55,393 nucleotides of DNA from Microcaldota archaeon (lineage in GTDB: Archaea; Micrarchaeota; Micrarchaeia; Micrarchaeales; CABMGC01): the NCBI GenBank assembly GCA_021791245.1, contig JAJYWY010000031.1, positions 1 to 55,393 on the forward strand. Reading direction: 5' to 3'. The notes under the pieces are model-generated. The model was given only the letters and a program-made list of their open reading frames with translations, was not told where the DNA came from and did not search any database. The position numbers were made by a program, and so were the translations under genes. How positions within the stretch are numbered: the first letter of the stretch is position 1; the number at the start of each line of letters is the position of its first letter. Positions 10,218 to 20,333 of the stretch are shown piece after piece.

Positions 10218-10241
10218 TTAATTTGTTGAGTTTTGATGAAT

Positions 10242-10496
10242 TTACACCACACAGTGGCGATAATAGCGATAACAGATTGTGATTGGCCTTGTAATAGTTA
10301 CTTGGTTCGTTATTGTTGTATTGGAATTCGATGATGTTGCATTTACTGGATTCACTGTTTTAGTGTAATTGTAATGTGGCCAGTGGTATGCAGGGAATAA
10401 GTAATGGGCATTGAAAATTCCAAATGCCGCCATGAGAATTGCAAACATCAATATAGGAAATCCTATTCTTACTACAAGTGGGTCTTTCATGATCAT
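10242..10496 (-). CDS. small membrane protein, hypothetical
   Basis: 84 aa, N-terminal TM VVRIGFPILMFAILMAAFGIF, extracytoplasmic Asn/Thr-rich tail. Confidence 0.45.
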   Translation of the reverse strand: MIMKDPLVVRIGFPILMFAILMAAFGIFNAHYLFPAYHWPHYNYTKTVNPVNATSSNSNTTITNQVTITRPITICYRYYRHCVV

Positions 10497-10559
10497 CTCC
10501 TTTTATTTTATATGTTTTAACTATTTATATAGCTATTTATAGAATACGTCAAATCACGA

Positions 10560-10630
10560 GCCTCCGGCGAGGATTGAACTCGCGGCCTTGTGCTTACCAA
10601 GCACACGCTCTACCACTGAGCTACAGAGGC
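10560..10630 (-). tRNA. tRNA-Thr (anticodon GGT)
   Basis: Full cloverleaf on minus strand: GCCTCTG...GTGTGCTTGGTAAGCAC...GCGAGTTCAATCCTCGC CGGAGGC. Confidence 0.93.
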
Positions 10631-10728
10631 GATGCACATCAAATGCAGAATAGGTATATATGAAAATTAATAAGATGCTTGTTGTTTGCAGTATCTGCTA
10701 CATGCCAACATATCATGCAGTTGTAATA

Positions 10729-11409
10729 CTAGAATATATGACCCTTAACTTCATCGTTTGCCTCATCAACATCCTTTATAGAGTCTATCGGCTTCCAGAA
10801 CTCTCCTTCAAATCTTGTACATCCAAGTTTTCCTTCCTCGGCAAGCGAAGGGAATGCCGTCTTCTCTATGTCTCCTTTCTTAGGCAGGTAGTTGAATATG
10901 CTGCTCGACATCAGGTATATGCCTGCACTTACCCAGTATTCCTTAAGCATCGGCTTCTCCTCGAATTTAGTGACTTTGTTGCCGCTTGAATGCACTACCC
11001 CATAAGGACTCTTCAGTTGTATGAGTGAGAGCTGTGCTACATCTTCTTTTTCAAGCCTCATCTTCTTTAAGTTGAAGTTTGTAAGGATATCTCCATTTAC
11101 AACTAGAAATTCCTTTTCGCCTTTTAGCGATTTTTCCGCATTCTTCAGTCCGCCGCCTGTGCCTATGGGCTCGTTTTCTATAGAAAAATCTATGTCTATC
11201 AAAGGCTTCTTTTCCCTGAAGAACTCCATTATCTTCTCGTGCTTGTACCCTGCAAGTATTATGGCTGAGTCTATCCCGTATTTCTTCAGCCATTGAAGCT
11301 GCCATTCAAGTATGGGCTTGCCTGCTATCTGCACCATTGTCTTTGGTATGTTCTCCGTTAGCGGCCTAAGCCTCTTTCCTTGGCCTCCGCACAATATAGC
11401 TGCCTTCAT
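10729..11409 (-). CDS. sugar-phosphate nucleotidyltransferase (NTP transferase family)
   Basis: MKAAILCGGQGKRLRPLTENIPKTMVQIAGKPILEWQLQWL; FLVVNGDILTNFNL. Confidence 0.88.
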   Translation of the reverse strand: MKAAILCGGQGKRLRPLTENIPKTMVQIAGKPILEWQLQWLKKYGIDSAIILAGYKHEKIMEFFREKKPLIDIDFSIENEPIGTGGGLKNAEKSLKGEKEFLVVNGDILTNFNLKKMRLEKEDVAQLSLIQLKSPYGVVHSSGNKVTKFEEKPMLKEYWVSAGIYLMSSSIFNYLPKKGDIEKTAFPSLAEEGKLGCTRFEGEFWKPIDSIKDVDEANDEVKGHIF

Positions 11410-11478
11410 GTTACCTGATTTAACTTGAAGCACAAAACTTTAAAAAAGTGTTTTGCATAATGCTGTGGCAGGAATCGT

Positions 11479-12195
11479 TCATTGCCTAGGCTTTCCTAGA
11501 TTTGGAAGCGTCACTGTTTCCATCATCTCTTTGTAGGTATTGCTTTTCTTCTGCATGTCGCCATGCGCTTTTGACAGGAAGTGCATTCTTTTCCTTAGAG
11601 TGCTTATTCTCCTTTTCCTGAATATCCTGAACAGGCTTGATTCCTCTTTTTTCAGCATTTGTTCCGTAGCTATCACTCTTTCTCTGTATCTCCTTGCAAT
11701 CTTCTCATATTTCGCCTGCTTCTCTTCCATGTTGCATGCGATCTTTGCTATATGCTGTTCTATCTTCTCAGGGGAGTCTGAAAGCACTATTAGCCCTGTC
11801 AAGATCGGCAATGCAATATCCCCTAACTTTCTATGATATACGTTTGCAAGCGTTTCTATTCCGGATATAAATCTTCTCAACTCGTCCTGATTCATATCCT
11901 TGGATCTTTTTATGAGTAGCTTGTATGGTATAACCTCATATCCGGAAGAATTTCCAAGCATCTGCTTCATGTAATGCAGATGGCTGTCGAATACAGAAGA
12001 ATTATGCCCGTTCTTTCCTATCTCGTCTTTCATCTGCTTTTGATGCTTTTCAAGGACGTTCCTTATAGCTAATGATGCAAGATCCGATGCGTGTGCTTGC
12101 GGTCCTCTGCTCTCTATCTGGGTTCTCGTTTCCATCAAGGTCGCTGTTGTGTTCGTATTATAAGCTTGTAAATAACATATGCTTTGAATCGGCAA
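11479..12195 (-). CDS. hypothetical protein, charged helical/coiled-coil
   Basis: 238-aa ORF, likely start METRTQIESRGPQ. Confidence 0.55.
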   Translation of the reverse strand: MPIQSICYLQAYNTNTTATLMETRTQIESRGPQAHASDLASLAIRNVLEKHQKQMKDEIGKNGHNSSVFDSHLHYMKQMLGNSSGYEVIPYKLLIKRSKDMNQDELRRFISGIETLANVYHRKLGDIALPILTGLIVLSDSPEKIEQHIAKIACNMEEKQAKYEKIARRYRERVIATEQMLKKEESSLFRIFRKRRISTLRKRMHFLSKAHGDMQKKSNTYKEMMETVTLPNLGKPRQ

Positions 12196-13876
12196 GCTTA
12201 AAAAACCCTACCCTTTCGAATTGGACGAATTCTCCATCCTTTATATTTGCTGCGTACTCTTCAGCATAACCTTCGCTATCCTCTATGCTCTTTATGTTTA
12301 TTTTATCTCCTGACATAAGATGCCCTATCTTCCGGAGAGTACATTTTACGTTTTTCTTTGCATCAACCCACTGGACTATCTTCAGATTCTCTTTTGAATC
12401 TGCCGCAGTCCTGCATATTATATTTCCATCTGTTGACATTATCTCTACTGCAAACAAATCCTTCAGCCTGAGCGTGCCGCCTTGCTTTAGGCTTTTTGCA
12501 TCACTGCCATCTATCAGGAGCTCGTTTCCAACGACGTATTCCTTGTAGCCAAGGTCCTGGTTTGGATGCAGCCTGAGCTTTACTGCAGATTCCGTTTTGT
12601 CCTCTACAATAATCTTTACAGGATTCTCCACGAGGAAAAGCCTCTTTGCCTTCCTGTCTATTATCTTCCTGTTCTCTGCGAGCAGCATCTCCATTGGCAC
12701 TACGCTGTCAGCCTTGCTCATGCCAAACCTAAGCACGAATTCCCTTATTGCTGAAGGTTCTATTCCCCTCTTCCTCAATGCGGCTATAGTTGCAAGCCTT
12801 GGATCATCGTATCCGGAGATAAATCCTTCCTTTATCAGTTCATTCTGCTTCCTTTTGGAAGTTATGTTGCCTTCTATTTCAAGCCTTGCTATACTGTGTA
12901 ATATGGGTTTCCTGAATCCAAGCAAGTCAAGTATCCTATAATACAGCTCGTCCCTCAGCTCGTATTCTTTGCTTCTTATAACGTCTGTTACCCCCTTAAT
13001 GGAATCTATTATAGGTGTATTGAAATCGTATGTGGGCCATGCGGAGTATTTATTTCCCTGCCTGTAATGCCTCTCCTTTTTTATCCTGAAAAGAGTCGGG
13101 TCGCGCATTGCAGAGTTTGCGGATTTCATGTTTGATGCAAGCCTTAGTACTGCTTCATTCTCATTGAAGGACCCGTCCATCATCTTTTTCCAATATGCCA
13201 TGTTCTCTTCGCGGGATTGCTTCCTGTGCACGCATTCAACTCCATGCATTCTGTTATTCTTTATAGTATCGGCATCGCACATGCATATGTAACCATGCGC
13301 TTCAGATACAATCTTCGATGCGCATTCATACATTATCTCCATGTTGTCGCTGGCATAATATTCAGAATCAAAAGAAATGCGGAGCCATTCCAGGTCCTCC
13401 TTTATTGCATCTACATATTCCTGCTTCTCCTTCTCTGGATTTGTATCGTCAAAATAAAGATTTATCTTCCCTGAATATACATTTGCGAATTCTTTCTCCA
13501 GAAAAACGGCTTTTGCATGGCCTATATGCATGTACCCGCTTGGCTCAGGCGGGAACCTAGTTATGAAATTTCCAGATATTGCGCCTTCAAGGGCCATCTT
13601 AGGTTTCGACGTTTCTTCTACTTTTCTTTTTCTTTCTTCTTCGAATTCTCCCGCGTGCTTTTTTGCCTCAGATTCTATTTCGCTTCTATCCATGGCATTT
13701 ACTTTAAGCACTATCTCATCAACAATATCAGAAGTTGCCCTTATATCCTTCTTTGCTTCTGGTATCTTTGCAAGAATCTTGTTTAGCACCGATCTTGAAT
13801 CTGCCTTACCGTAATCAAGCGCATTCTTTATTGAATAAATGAATATTGCTTCCCTTATGTCCATGTAATGCCTCAT
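12158..13876 (-). CDS. gltX: glutamyl-tRNA synthetase, archaeal type
   Basis: ITRFPPEPSGYMHIGHAKAVF (HIGH), archaeal C-terminal beta-barrel domain. Confidence 0.93.
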   Translation of the reverse strand: MRHYMDIREAIFIYSIKNALDYGKADSRSVLNKILAKIPEAKKDIRATSDIVDEIVLKVNAMDRSEIESEAKKHAGEFEEERKRKVEETSKPKMALEGAISGNFITRFPPEPSGYMHIGHAKAVFLEKEFANVYSGKINLYFDDTNPEKEKQEYVDAIKEDLEWLRISFDSEYYASDNMEIMYECASKIVSEAHGYICMCDADTIKNNRMHGVECVHRKQSREENMAYWKKMMDGSFNENEAVLRLASNMKSANSAMRDPTLFRIKKERHYRQGNKYSAWPTYDFNTPIIDSIKGVTDVIRSKEYELRDELYYRILDLLGFRKPILHSIARLEIEGNITSKRKQNELIKEGFISGYDDPRLATIAALRKRGIEPSAIREFVLRFGMSKADSVVPMEMLLAENRKIIDRKAKRLFLVENPVKIIVEDKTESAVKLRLHPNQDLGYKEYVVGNELLIDGSDAKSLKQGGTLRLKDLFAVEIMSTDGNIICRTAADSKENLKIVQWVDAKKNVKCTLRKIGHLMSGDKINIKSIEDSEGYAEEYAANIKDGEFVQFERVGFFKLADSKHMLFTSL

Positions 13877-14505
13877 ATCTTGCTAATGCTCATGTTGCCA
13901 TACAGTGTGAAATTTTGCGTTAGCAGGGAAGTAATCCTTATATTCATGCTACTCTGGTTGAAGTTTGACGAATTTATAATCAATGGGACTTGCTGCAGTT
14001 CTTCCTGGGCAGGCACGGGAAAGCTTATCGTAGTGTTCACATTAGGATTGTATATATAATTAAGATGGAAGATCAGCCTTTTTGGGAGTTTTACCTCCGC
14101 GTTTGCATATATGCTTATGCATTCTGCTTCAGCCTTAGTTATATTTCCGGATAAATATTCGTAAGCAGTTATAGGGCTAGATGATAATACATCTATCCTG
14201 TTGCCTATTTCGGTAGCAGTAAGGTTCATTCTGCCAAGCGTTGAATATGTTTTATTCAGAACTACAGGAGTTGCATTGGAATTGGCACATTCTATGGCAA
14301 AATAAAAAAAGTTGTTATATCCATCTATTCTCGCGACGGTTATGTTTGTTGCATGCCAGAACGGCGTAGAGTTATTCGCTGCATTCTGGCTTGCACTCGG
14401 CGGCTGCGGACTTGTCGCGTTGCCGCCGTATGCTGCAAATGAGCCTATCATTATGGCAGCTATGAACAGCGACCCTAGGATTTCGTAAATCTTTTTCTTT
14501 TCCAT
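13873..14505 (-). CDS. membrane-anchored extracytoplasmic protein, hypothetical
   Basis: N-terminal signal/TM, overlaps gltX start by 4 nt. Confidence 0.5.
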   Translation of the reverse strand: MEKKKIYEILGSLFIAAIMIGSFAAYGGNATSPQPPSASQNAANNSTPFWHATNITVARIDGYNNFFYFAIECANSNATPVVLNKTYSTLGRMNLTATEIGNRIDVLSSSPITAYEYLSGNITKAEAECISIYANAEVKLPKRLIFHLNYIYNPNVNTTISFPVPAQEELQQVPLIINSSNFNQSSMNIRITSLLTQNFTLYGNMSISKI

Positions 14506-14582
14506 GTGCTCATGCGTTTGCTTTTATTTGCTTATGCATCTGGATTCTCCGATGCAAAACCGAAAATCATTTGTGAACAAGT

Positions 14583-14644
14583 GCATTTATATCTATATCT
14601 ATACTTAAATATAGCATTTATATCTATATTCATACTTAATACTT
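14583..14644. repeat. tandem 31-bp imperfect direct repeat in the promoter region of the FKBP gene
   Basis: GCATTTATATCTATATCTATACTTAAATATA followed by GCATTTATATCTATATTCATACTTAATACTT. Confidence 0.7.
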
Positions 14645-14659
14645 ATTGATGGTAATTTT

Positions 14660-15364
14660 ATGGCTTTTAGCGAAAATGATTTTCTAAAAGTGGAGTACAC
14701 TGCATGGCGCATTGCAGACGGCAAGATAGTCTATACTACAGACGATGCTTTGGCAAAGAAAGAGGAAATATTCGATGAAAACGTCAAATACGGGCCGCAG
14801 CTTGTAGTCCTCAAAAGCAAAGGAATGATGAAAGGGATGAAAAGGGAGCTTCTTGGAATGAGCGTTAACGAAGTAAAGAAATTCGAGCTCGAACCTGCAG
14901 ATGCGTTTGGAGAGAGAAATTCGGATATGGTCAGGGTAATGTCAATAAACGATTTTAGGAAGAGGGACATAGAGCCTTATCCAGGGATGAAACTAGATCT
15001 TGACGGCAGCATAGCTACAATAAAAAGCGTGAACTCTGGAAGGGTGGTAGTTGATGCCAACCATCCTCTTGCAGGAGAAAGGCTACGATACGAACTTAAG
15101 GTTATAGGCAAAGTGGATGGAAACAAGGAGAAAGCTGAAGAGCTCATGAGGCATTATGATTTAAAAGGAAAGGTTTCTGGAATTGACAAGGGAGTAATGA
15201 GCGTGGATGTTGAAGATGCAAAAGACACGGCCGAATACTTCGCAAACAAGGCGACTTTTGTCAATTCTGCCCTTGACTATATTGACGGTATCAGCAAGAT
15301 AAGAATTACAGAAGAATATGCGAAGAAACAGAACGAAGAGAAACCTCAGAACAACGAATCATAG
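14660..15364 (+). CDS. FKBP-type peptidyl-prolyl cis-trans isomerase (SlyD-like)
   Basis: GMMKGMKRELLGMSVNEVKKFELEPADAFGERNSDMV; DANHPLAGERLRYELKVI. Confidence 0.88.
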   Translation: MAFSENDFLKVEYTAWRIADGKIVYTTDDALAKKEEIFDENVKYGPQLVVLKSKGMMKGMKRELLGMSVNEVKKFELEPADAFGERNSDMVRVMSINDFRKRDIEPYPGMKLDLDGSIATIKSVNSGRVVVDANHPLAGERLRYELKVIGKVDGNKEKAEELMRHYDLKGKVSGIDKGVMSVDVEDAKDTAEYFANKATFVNSALDYIDGISKIRITEEYAKKQNEEKPQNNES

Positions 15365-15915
15365 GATTTGTCGTTGAATTCGTATATTGACAGTGAGTTA
15401 TTCTTAAGGTAGCCCAATATATGCTCCTTTCCTTCGAATTCCTTTATTCCTTCTTCAAAGTCCACCATATATGCTATCTCTGAGAAAATGAAGTATACTG
15501 CGGGCCTTATGCCCTGCTCATTCTCGGCAACTATAACTTTTGATGTGTAATTGCCAAGCGCTAGAAGGAGACTGCACAGGAGTATATACCTGTCAAAGTG
15601 CTCTCCGGCAGAATGCTTTATGACCTGCTCTGGTTTGAGCCAGAACTTTATTGGTAGATTTACATTAGTTATTTTGTCCCTAACGTAATCATAAGCTTTC
15701 TTTGCAGCTTCAATAAAATCCTTATCAGGATCATATCTTTCGCCTTTAAATTCAGCTGCAAGCGAGACAACGGATTCTGAATGTGGGGATACTAGAGTGG
15801 GAAGGTCGGATGCATACAATGTCTCTTTTTCTTCTATCTGCTCCTTGTACCTGAGTATTATTTCCAGATATAAGTCGTTGTACTTGCGAAGAAGATTTAT
15901 ATCTTCAGTATCCAT
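15346..15915 (-). CDS. transglutaminase-like domain protein, putative
   Basis: KKAYDYVRDKI...HFDRYILLCSLLLALGNYTSKVIVAE...VYFIFSEIAYMVDFEEG. Confidence 0.45.
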   Translation of the reverse strand: MDTEDINLLRKYNDLYLEIILRYKEQIEEKETLYASDLPTLVSPHSESVVSLAAEFKGERYDPDKDFIEAAKKAYDYVRDKITNVNLPIKFWLKPEQVIKHSAGEHFDRYILLCSLLLALGNYTSKVIVAENEQGIRPAVYFIFSEIAYMVDFEEGIKEFEGKEHILGYLKNNSLSIYEFNDKSYDSLF

Positions 15916-15932
15916 TTTATTCGTATAGTCTA

Positions 15933-17261
15933 TTGTTTAGCAATAATATAATGGCTTTGGTAGAGTCAATGAAAGAATTCATACATGTAGAGGATGCAGA
16001 AAAGAATGTAGGAGAGGAGTGTGCATTGCGGGGATGGGTGTATAGGAAGAGATCAAGCGGAGGGCTGATATTTATAATACTAAGAGATAGCACAGGAACG
16101 ATGCAGGCTGCAGTAAAGAAGGAAAACGTAGATGAAAAGATGTGGAAGATGGCAGAGGATGCAACAATAGAATCTAGCATAGAGTTGTCAGGAATTGTGA
16201 AGGTGGATGAGAGATCCCCTACAGGATACGAGATGAATGTAAAGAGCTTCAACATTATACAGCTTTCTGAGCCTTTTCCAATAACCGAATATCAGAGCAC
16301 TGAACTGCTTCTTGACAAAAGGCACCTATGGATAAGAAGCCAGAAGATGAATAAGATACTTAGAATAAGATCTTACGTGTTCAGATACCTGCGCGGGTTC
16401 TTTGCAGACAGGGGATTCTATGAGGTTACTCCGCCTCTAATAACCAAGACAGGTGGAGAAAGCGGCTCTGAAATGTTCGACTTTGATTTTTTCGGGGACA
16501 AGGTATATCTTACCCAGTCATCGCAGCTCTACCTTGAGGCAATGATCCCGTCACTTGAAAAGGTATACTGCCTGGTCCCATCATTCAGGGCAGAAAAATC
16601 GAGAACAATAAAGCATCTTGCAGAATATTGGCACCTTGAGGTAGAAGCCGCATACTACACTAATGAAGACAATATGAAACTCCAGGAAGAGATGGTCTCT
16701 TATGTATGCCAGCAGCTTGCTAAGAACAACTCAGACCTGCTCGGGCAACTGGGAGTAAATGCAGATTCACTGGAAGAGATAAAACCGCCTTTCAAGAGGC
16801 TATCATACAAAGAGGCATTGGATTACCTTGGAAGCCATGGTGCAAAGAAGAAATGGCTCGATGATCTTGGCACTGAAGACGAAAGGATACTAACAGAAAA
16901 TGAAGATAAACCGATATTCGTCTATAATTGGCCACTCAAAATAAAGGCATTTTATATGGAAGCTAATCCTGAAAATCCGGAATTGGCATTAAACTCTGAT
17001 ATGGAAGCGCCGCATGGCCACGGCGAAATAATAGGAGGCAGCCAGAGGATATGGGATGCAAACACCCTTGAAAGCAGAATGATCGAAATGGGGCTTACTG
17101 ACAAAAGCTATGACTGGTACAGGGACCTTAGGAGATACGGGTCAGTACCACATAGTGGATTCGGGTTCGGAGTGGAGAGATTCATCAAATGGATTTTGAA
17201 TCTGGATAACATAAGGGATGCAACTCCTTTCCCAAGGATGATAAACAGGGCTGAGCCGTAG
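15933..17261 (+). CDS. asnS: asparaginyl-tRNA synthetase (archaeal AsnRS/AspRS family)
   Basis: VYLTQSSQLYLEAM, SFRAEKSRTIKHLAEYWHLEVEAAY, class II motif 3 GFGFGVERFIKWI. Confidence 0.85.
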   Translation: MFSNNIMALVESMKEFIHVEDAEKNVGEECALRGWVYRKRSSGGLIFIILRDSTGTMQAAVKKENVDEKMWKMAEDATIESSIELSGIVKVDERSPTGYEMNVKSFNIIQLSEPFPITEYQSTELLLDKRHLWIRSQKMNKILRIRSYVFRYLRGFFADRGFYEVTPPLITKTGGESGSEMFDFDFFGDKVYLTQSSQLYLEAMIPSLEKVYCLVPSFRAEKSRTIKHLAEYWHLEVEAAYYTNEDNMKLQEEMVSYVCQQLAKNNSDLLGQLGVNADSLEEIKPPFKRLSYKEALDYLGSHGAKKKWLDDLGTEDERILTENEDKPIFVYNWPLKIKAFYMEANPENPELALNSDMEAPHGHGEIIGGSQRIWDANTLESRMIEMGLTDKSYDWYRDLRRYGSVPHSGFGFGVERFIKWILNLDNIRDATPFPRMINRAEP

Positions 17262-17442
17262 AATTTTGCAGCATTTGCCAGGGTATTTGCATATGCAGAT
17301 ATGCATTGGAGCGTTTTTATAATAGCTTTTTTATAACTGTGCAATCATATAATGAACATGGGCTTGTGCCTTCCGATGGAAACAATTGAGGGCAGGGAAA
17401 GCCTTGTATAAATGCGTAAAATGCTATATCTATTAATAGTGT

Positions 17443-18162
17443 ATGAATATGGAAATAATAATATCATGCATGGACAGAAGGCTTCACGGGAAGCTGGATG
17501 CTTTCAATGACGGAGAGACGTTCTTCCTTAGGAATGCTGGAGCAAACGTGTTTGGATTAAAGGAGACATTAAGGCAATTGGTAAATAGCAACAATATAAG
17601 CGCTATAAAGGTAATGCCCCACACGGATTGCGGAGCTATGAAGCTTGTCAGTTCGGTAATCAAGGATGGCGCAAAGGTCGATGCTGAAATAGATAAAATG
17701 CTGGTTGAACAGTTCAAGCATATGAAATTCAGCAGTAGGGACGAACTTGAGAGGGCTAATCTTGAGATACAGTTAAAGCACCTCAAGGATATGTTCCCCG
17801 GGATAAATGTGGCTGGGGATCTGATAGACATAAAAGATATAGAAGATAAAGCTAAAGGGCACTCCCACGTGCTTTACATAGCAAAGCCTTCAACGAAACC
17901 TTATTCCGAGATAATAGAAGAAAATCCTTTCAACACTTATGTCGTGCAGGCATTATCAAGGGAAGAACTATATCCAGATATAAAAATTGCAGTAATGCTC
18001 GGGCAAGAAAAAGTATTCATGCCAGTATTGAGCAGGGAAGAGGAAAGAATGGTAAAGATGGACTTCAGTGTATTGGGCATGAGGCCGGATATACTCCCAG
18101 AGGAACTGAGAGAATCCATCGAGATAATAAAACGCTATTCACTTCCCACAAAAATAAAGTAA
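17443..18162 (+). CDS. beta-carbonic anhydrase-like protein
   Basis: CMDRR (CxDxR) and HTDCG (HxxC) zinc/active-site motifs, RNAGAN. Confidence 0.65.
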   Translation: MNMEIIISCMDRRLHGKLDAFNDGETFFLRNAGANVFGLKETLRQLVNSNNISAIKVMPHTDCGAMKLVSSVIKDGAKVDAEIDKMLVEQFKHMKFSSRDELERANLEIQLKHLKDMFPGINVAGDLIDIKDIEDKAKGHSHVLYIAKPSTKPYSEIIEENPFNTYVVQALSREELYPDIKIAVMLGQEKVFMPVLSREEERMVKMDFSVLGMRPDILPEELRESIEIIKRYSLPTKIK

Positions 18163-18343
18163 CATTATCCAACAATAGATTATAGTATCCAAAAGCAGCC
18201 ATGCCAATAGATGCTGCCTTTATATATTCCTTGTTCCCCATAATGCAGCCTTTATTAATGGACCATATGCAATCTCGTAGTTTAAATGCTAGAAGACTAC
18301 AGAATGGATATTGTAATAGTATATTAGACATGCAAAATAGCTT

Positions 18344-18940
18344 TTATATGGATGCCCAATCTTTCTGCTTGTTTAAATATTTGCATAATATGGAATAGGT
18401 CTTTTCTTTGTTTAATCCATCTGTGTTTATTATCTTGCCGAAGACCTTCGTGTCTAACTTTATGTCGAATCCGTAAAGTTTTTTCAACAGCTTCCTAGTA
18501 TCCTCGTCTTTCATCCTGATAATTTTGAGCGCTTTCAGATAGGGTATGGAATCCCTCTTAGCTACCCTTTCTGCTCTCACCCTCAAACTTGTATAAAGAT
18601 ATACTTTTAGGCAGTCTTTGGCCAGCCAGGGCAGGCTCCAGCTGTCTATTACTACGTTGCCCTTCTTGAGTTCGTTTAGTATTATCTTGTCCACAACAAG
18701 GTCAAGCGGCTTCTTTTCGTGCAATCTTTTCTTGAATATCTCTATCCCCTTCGTGCTTTCCCAAAAACCCATATTGTGCTTGGTTTTGTCCACGTCTACG
18801 TTCTTGCCTTCGTAAAGCCATCTCAATATGCCTGAGGGATGCACAACCTTTATTCCGTATTTCTCGCTTATCATATTTGCCATTGTGGATTTTCCAGATC
18901 CGGAGAATCCAAAGATTACAAGCCTCTTGTTTTTCTGCAT
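18344..18940 (-). CDS. cytidylate/adenylate kinase-like P-loop kinase
   Basis: LVIFGFSGSGKSTMANMISEKYGI; NVVIDSWSLPWL; RVRAERVAKRD. Confidence 0.75.
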   Translation of the reverse strand: MQKNKRLVIFGFSGSGKSTMANMISEKYGIKVVHPSGILRWLYEGKNVDVDKTKHNMGFWESTKGIEIFKKRLHEKKPLDLVVDKIILNELKKGNVVIDSWSLPWLAKDCLKVYLYTSLRVRAERVAKRDSIPYLKALKIIRMKDEDTRKLLKKLYGFDIKLDTKVFGKIINTDGLNKEKTYSILCKYLNKQKDWASI

Positions 18941-18941
18941 C

Positions 18942-20258
18942 TTATTCACACTTCCTATAAGCCTCTTCCAGAGCCTTTGCTTCTTCTGAGAAGAACATAT
19001 ATGCAACTGCATCTCTAAATATAAGCCCTTCTTTACTCAATTTTATCATGCCTTCGCCCTCCTCTATCAATCCAAGATCGCGCACCTTCTTGTATATCCC
19101 ATAAAATTTCTCCTTGAATGAAATCCCGAATCTTGACTCAAACTCCTTAGTGTCAAGCGCTTCTATGTGGCCTATTGCGTATTTTCTGAGGCTTTCTTCC
19201 TTGGTAAGAAAAACTCCTGTTCTATGGTACTTTCCCGTATCTGCATCACTTATGTACTTCATCACCTCCTGGGTGTTGTTTGCACTTCCGCTTGAATTCC
19301 TATAACATGCATTTATGCCGTAGCTCCTCGCACCCGCGCCGAACCCCAAAAGGCTCATTCCTCTGAGCGCATAATCCTGCTGGAGGAAACCCCCATTTTC
19401 TTTAATTGTATACCTGTTATGGCACGCCTGCACGTAACCGCTCTCGACAAAAAGCTCGTTGCTGCTTCGGTAGCATCCATAGATCTCCTCGCTCTTCATG
19501 AGGGATGTTTTCTTGCTACTTATATAAGTATTTGGTACTACGCCAAGGGCAAACAGCTCCACAGTGTCTGGGCGAAATGATATCGTCTCTTTCACGGACT
19601 CTTTAAAACTTTCTTTTGTCTGCCCTTCCATACCGATCATTAAGTCCACAACTATATTGTGTATTCCTACCCTTCTGAGAATCCGGAGCGCTTCTTTTGA
19701 GGTATGCGGCAGATTATGTCTCCTGGACGAAGATATTTCATCGTTTTTGAATGATTGCACCCCGATACTTACCCTATTTATTCCCAGTTCTCTGTATTCG
19801 AGGAATTTTTCATATTCTACGGACTCCGGCGTAGCTTCTATGCTCACTTCTTCGAGAGTCTCATCAAGACACGGATTTGCGATTGCTATCGCATTTATTA
19901 TCTTCCCAAGTTCGGAAGGGGTAAGGAGCGATGGAGTCCCGCCTCCAAAATGAAGTGTTTTTATCCTTTTTCCTTTCAACACCATTTCGTATTTCTTTAT
20001 TTCTTTAACTACCCTTTCGACATATTTTCCTCTGATGTTGAATGCATCGATTATCTTTAGATAGCCACAGAATGAACATATCTGTTTGCAGAAAGGTATG
20101 TGTACGTAAACGTTTATGTCGTCCGTAAAAGAAACTTCGTTTATCGGGAATGCGTCTAGATGTTTATACATTCTCGGCGTAGGGTATGTATATATGTCAG
20201 GGCGGAATTCCAAACTCCCCATAGTCTCTTCGGAAAACCTTTGGTGTGTTTGTTGCAT
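18942..20258 (-). CDS. HemN/HemW-like radical SAM protein
   Basis: YVHIPFCKQICSFCGY (CxxxCxxC), LHFGGGTPSLL, ISIGVQSF-type strand. Confidence 0.9.
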   Translation of the reverse strand: MQQTHQRFSEETMGSLEFRPDIYTYPTPRMYKHLDAFPINEVSFTDDINVYVHIPFCKQICSFCGYLKIIDAFNIRGKYVERVVKEIKKYEMVLKGKRIKTLHFGGGTPSLLTPSELGKIINAIAIANPCLDETLEEVSIEATPESVEYEKFLEYRELGINRVSIGVQSFKNDEISSSRRHNLPHTSKEALRILRRVGIHNIVVDLMIGMEGQTKESFKESVKETISFRPDTVELFALGVVPNTYISSKKTSLMKSEEIYGCYRSSNELFVESGYVQACHNRYTIKENGGFLQQDYALRGMSLLGFGAGARSYGINACYRNSSGSANNTQEVMKYISDADTGKYHRTGVFLTKEESLRKYAIGHIEALDTKEFESRFGISFKEKFYGIYKKVRDLGLIEEGEGMIKLSKEGLIFRDAVAYMFFSEEAKALEEAYRKCE

Positions 20259-20333
20259 GTTATCACGTAATATTTTTATATGCGAACTTGTGTATATTTA
20301 TATTCTCTCCAAAAATGGAGAGCGATGATTTAT

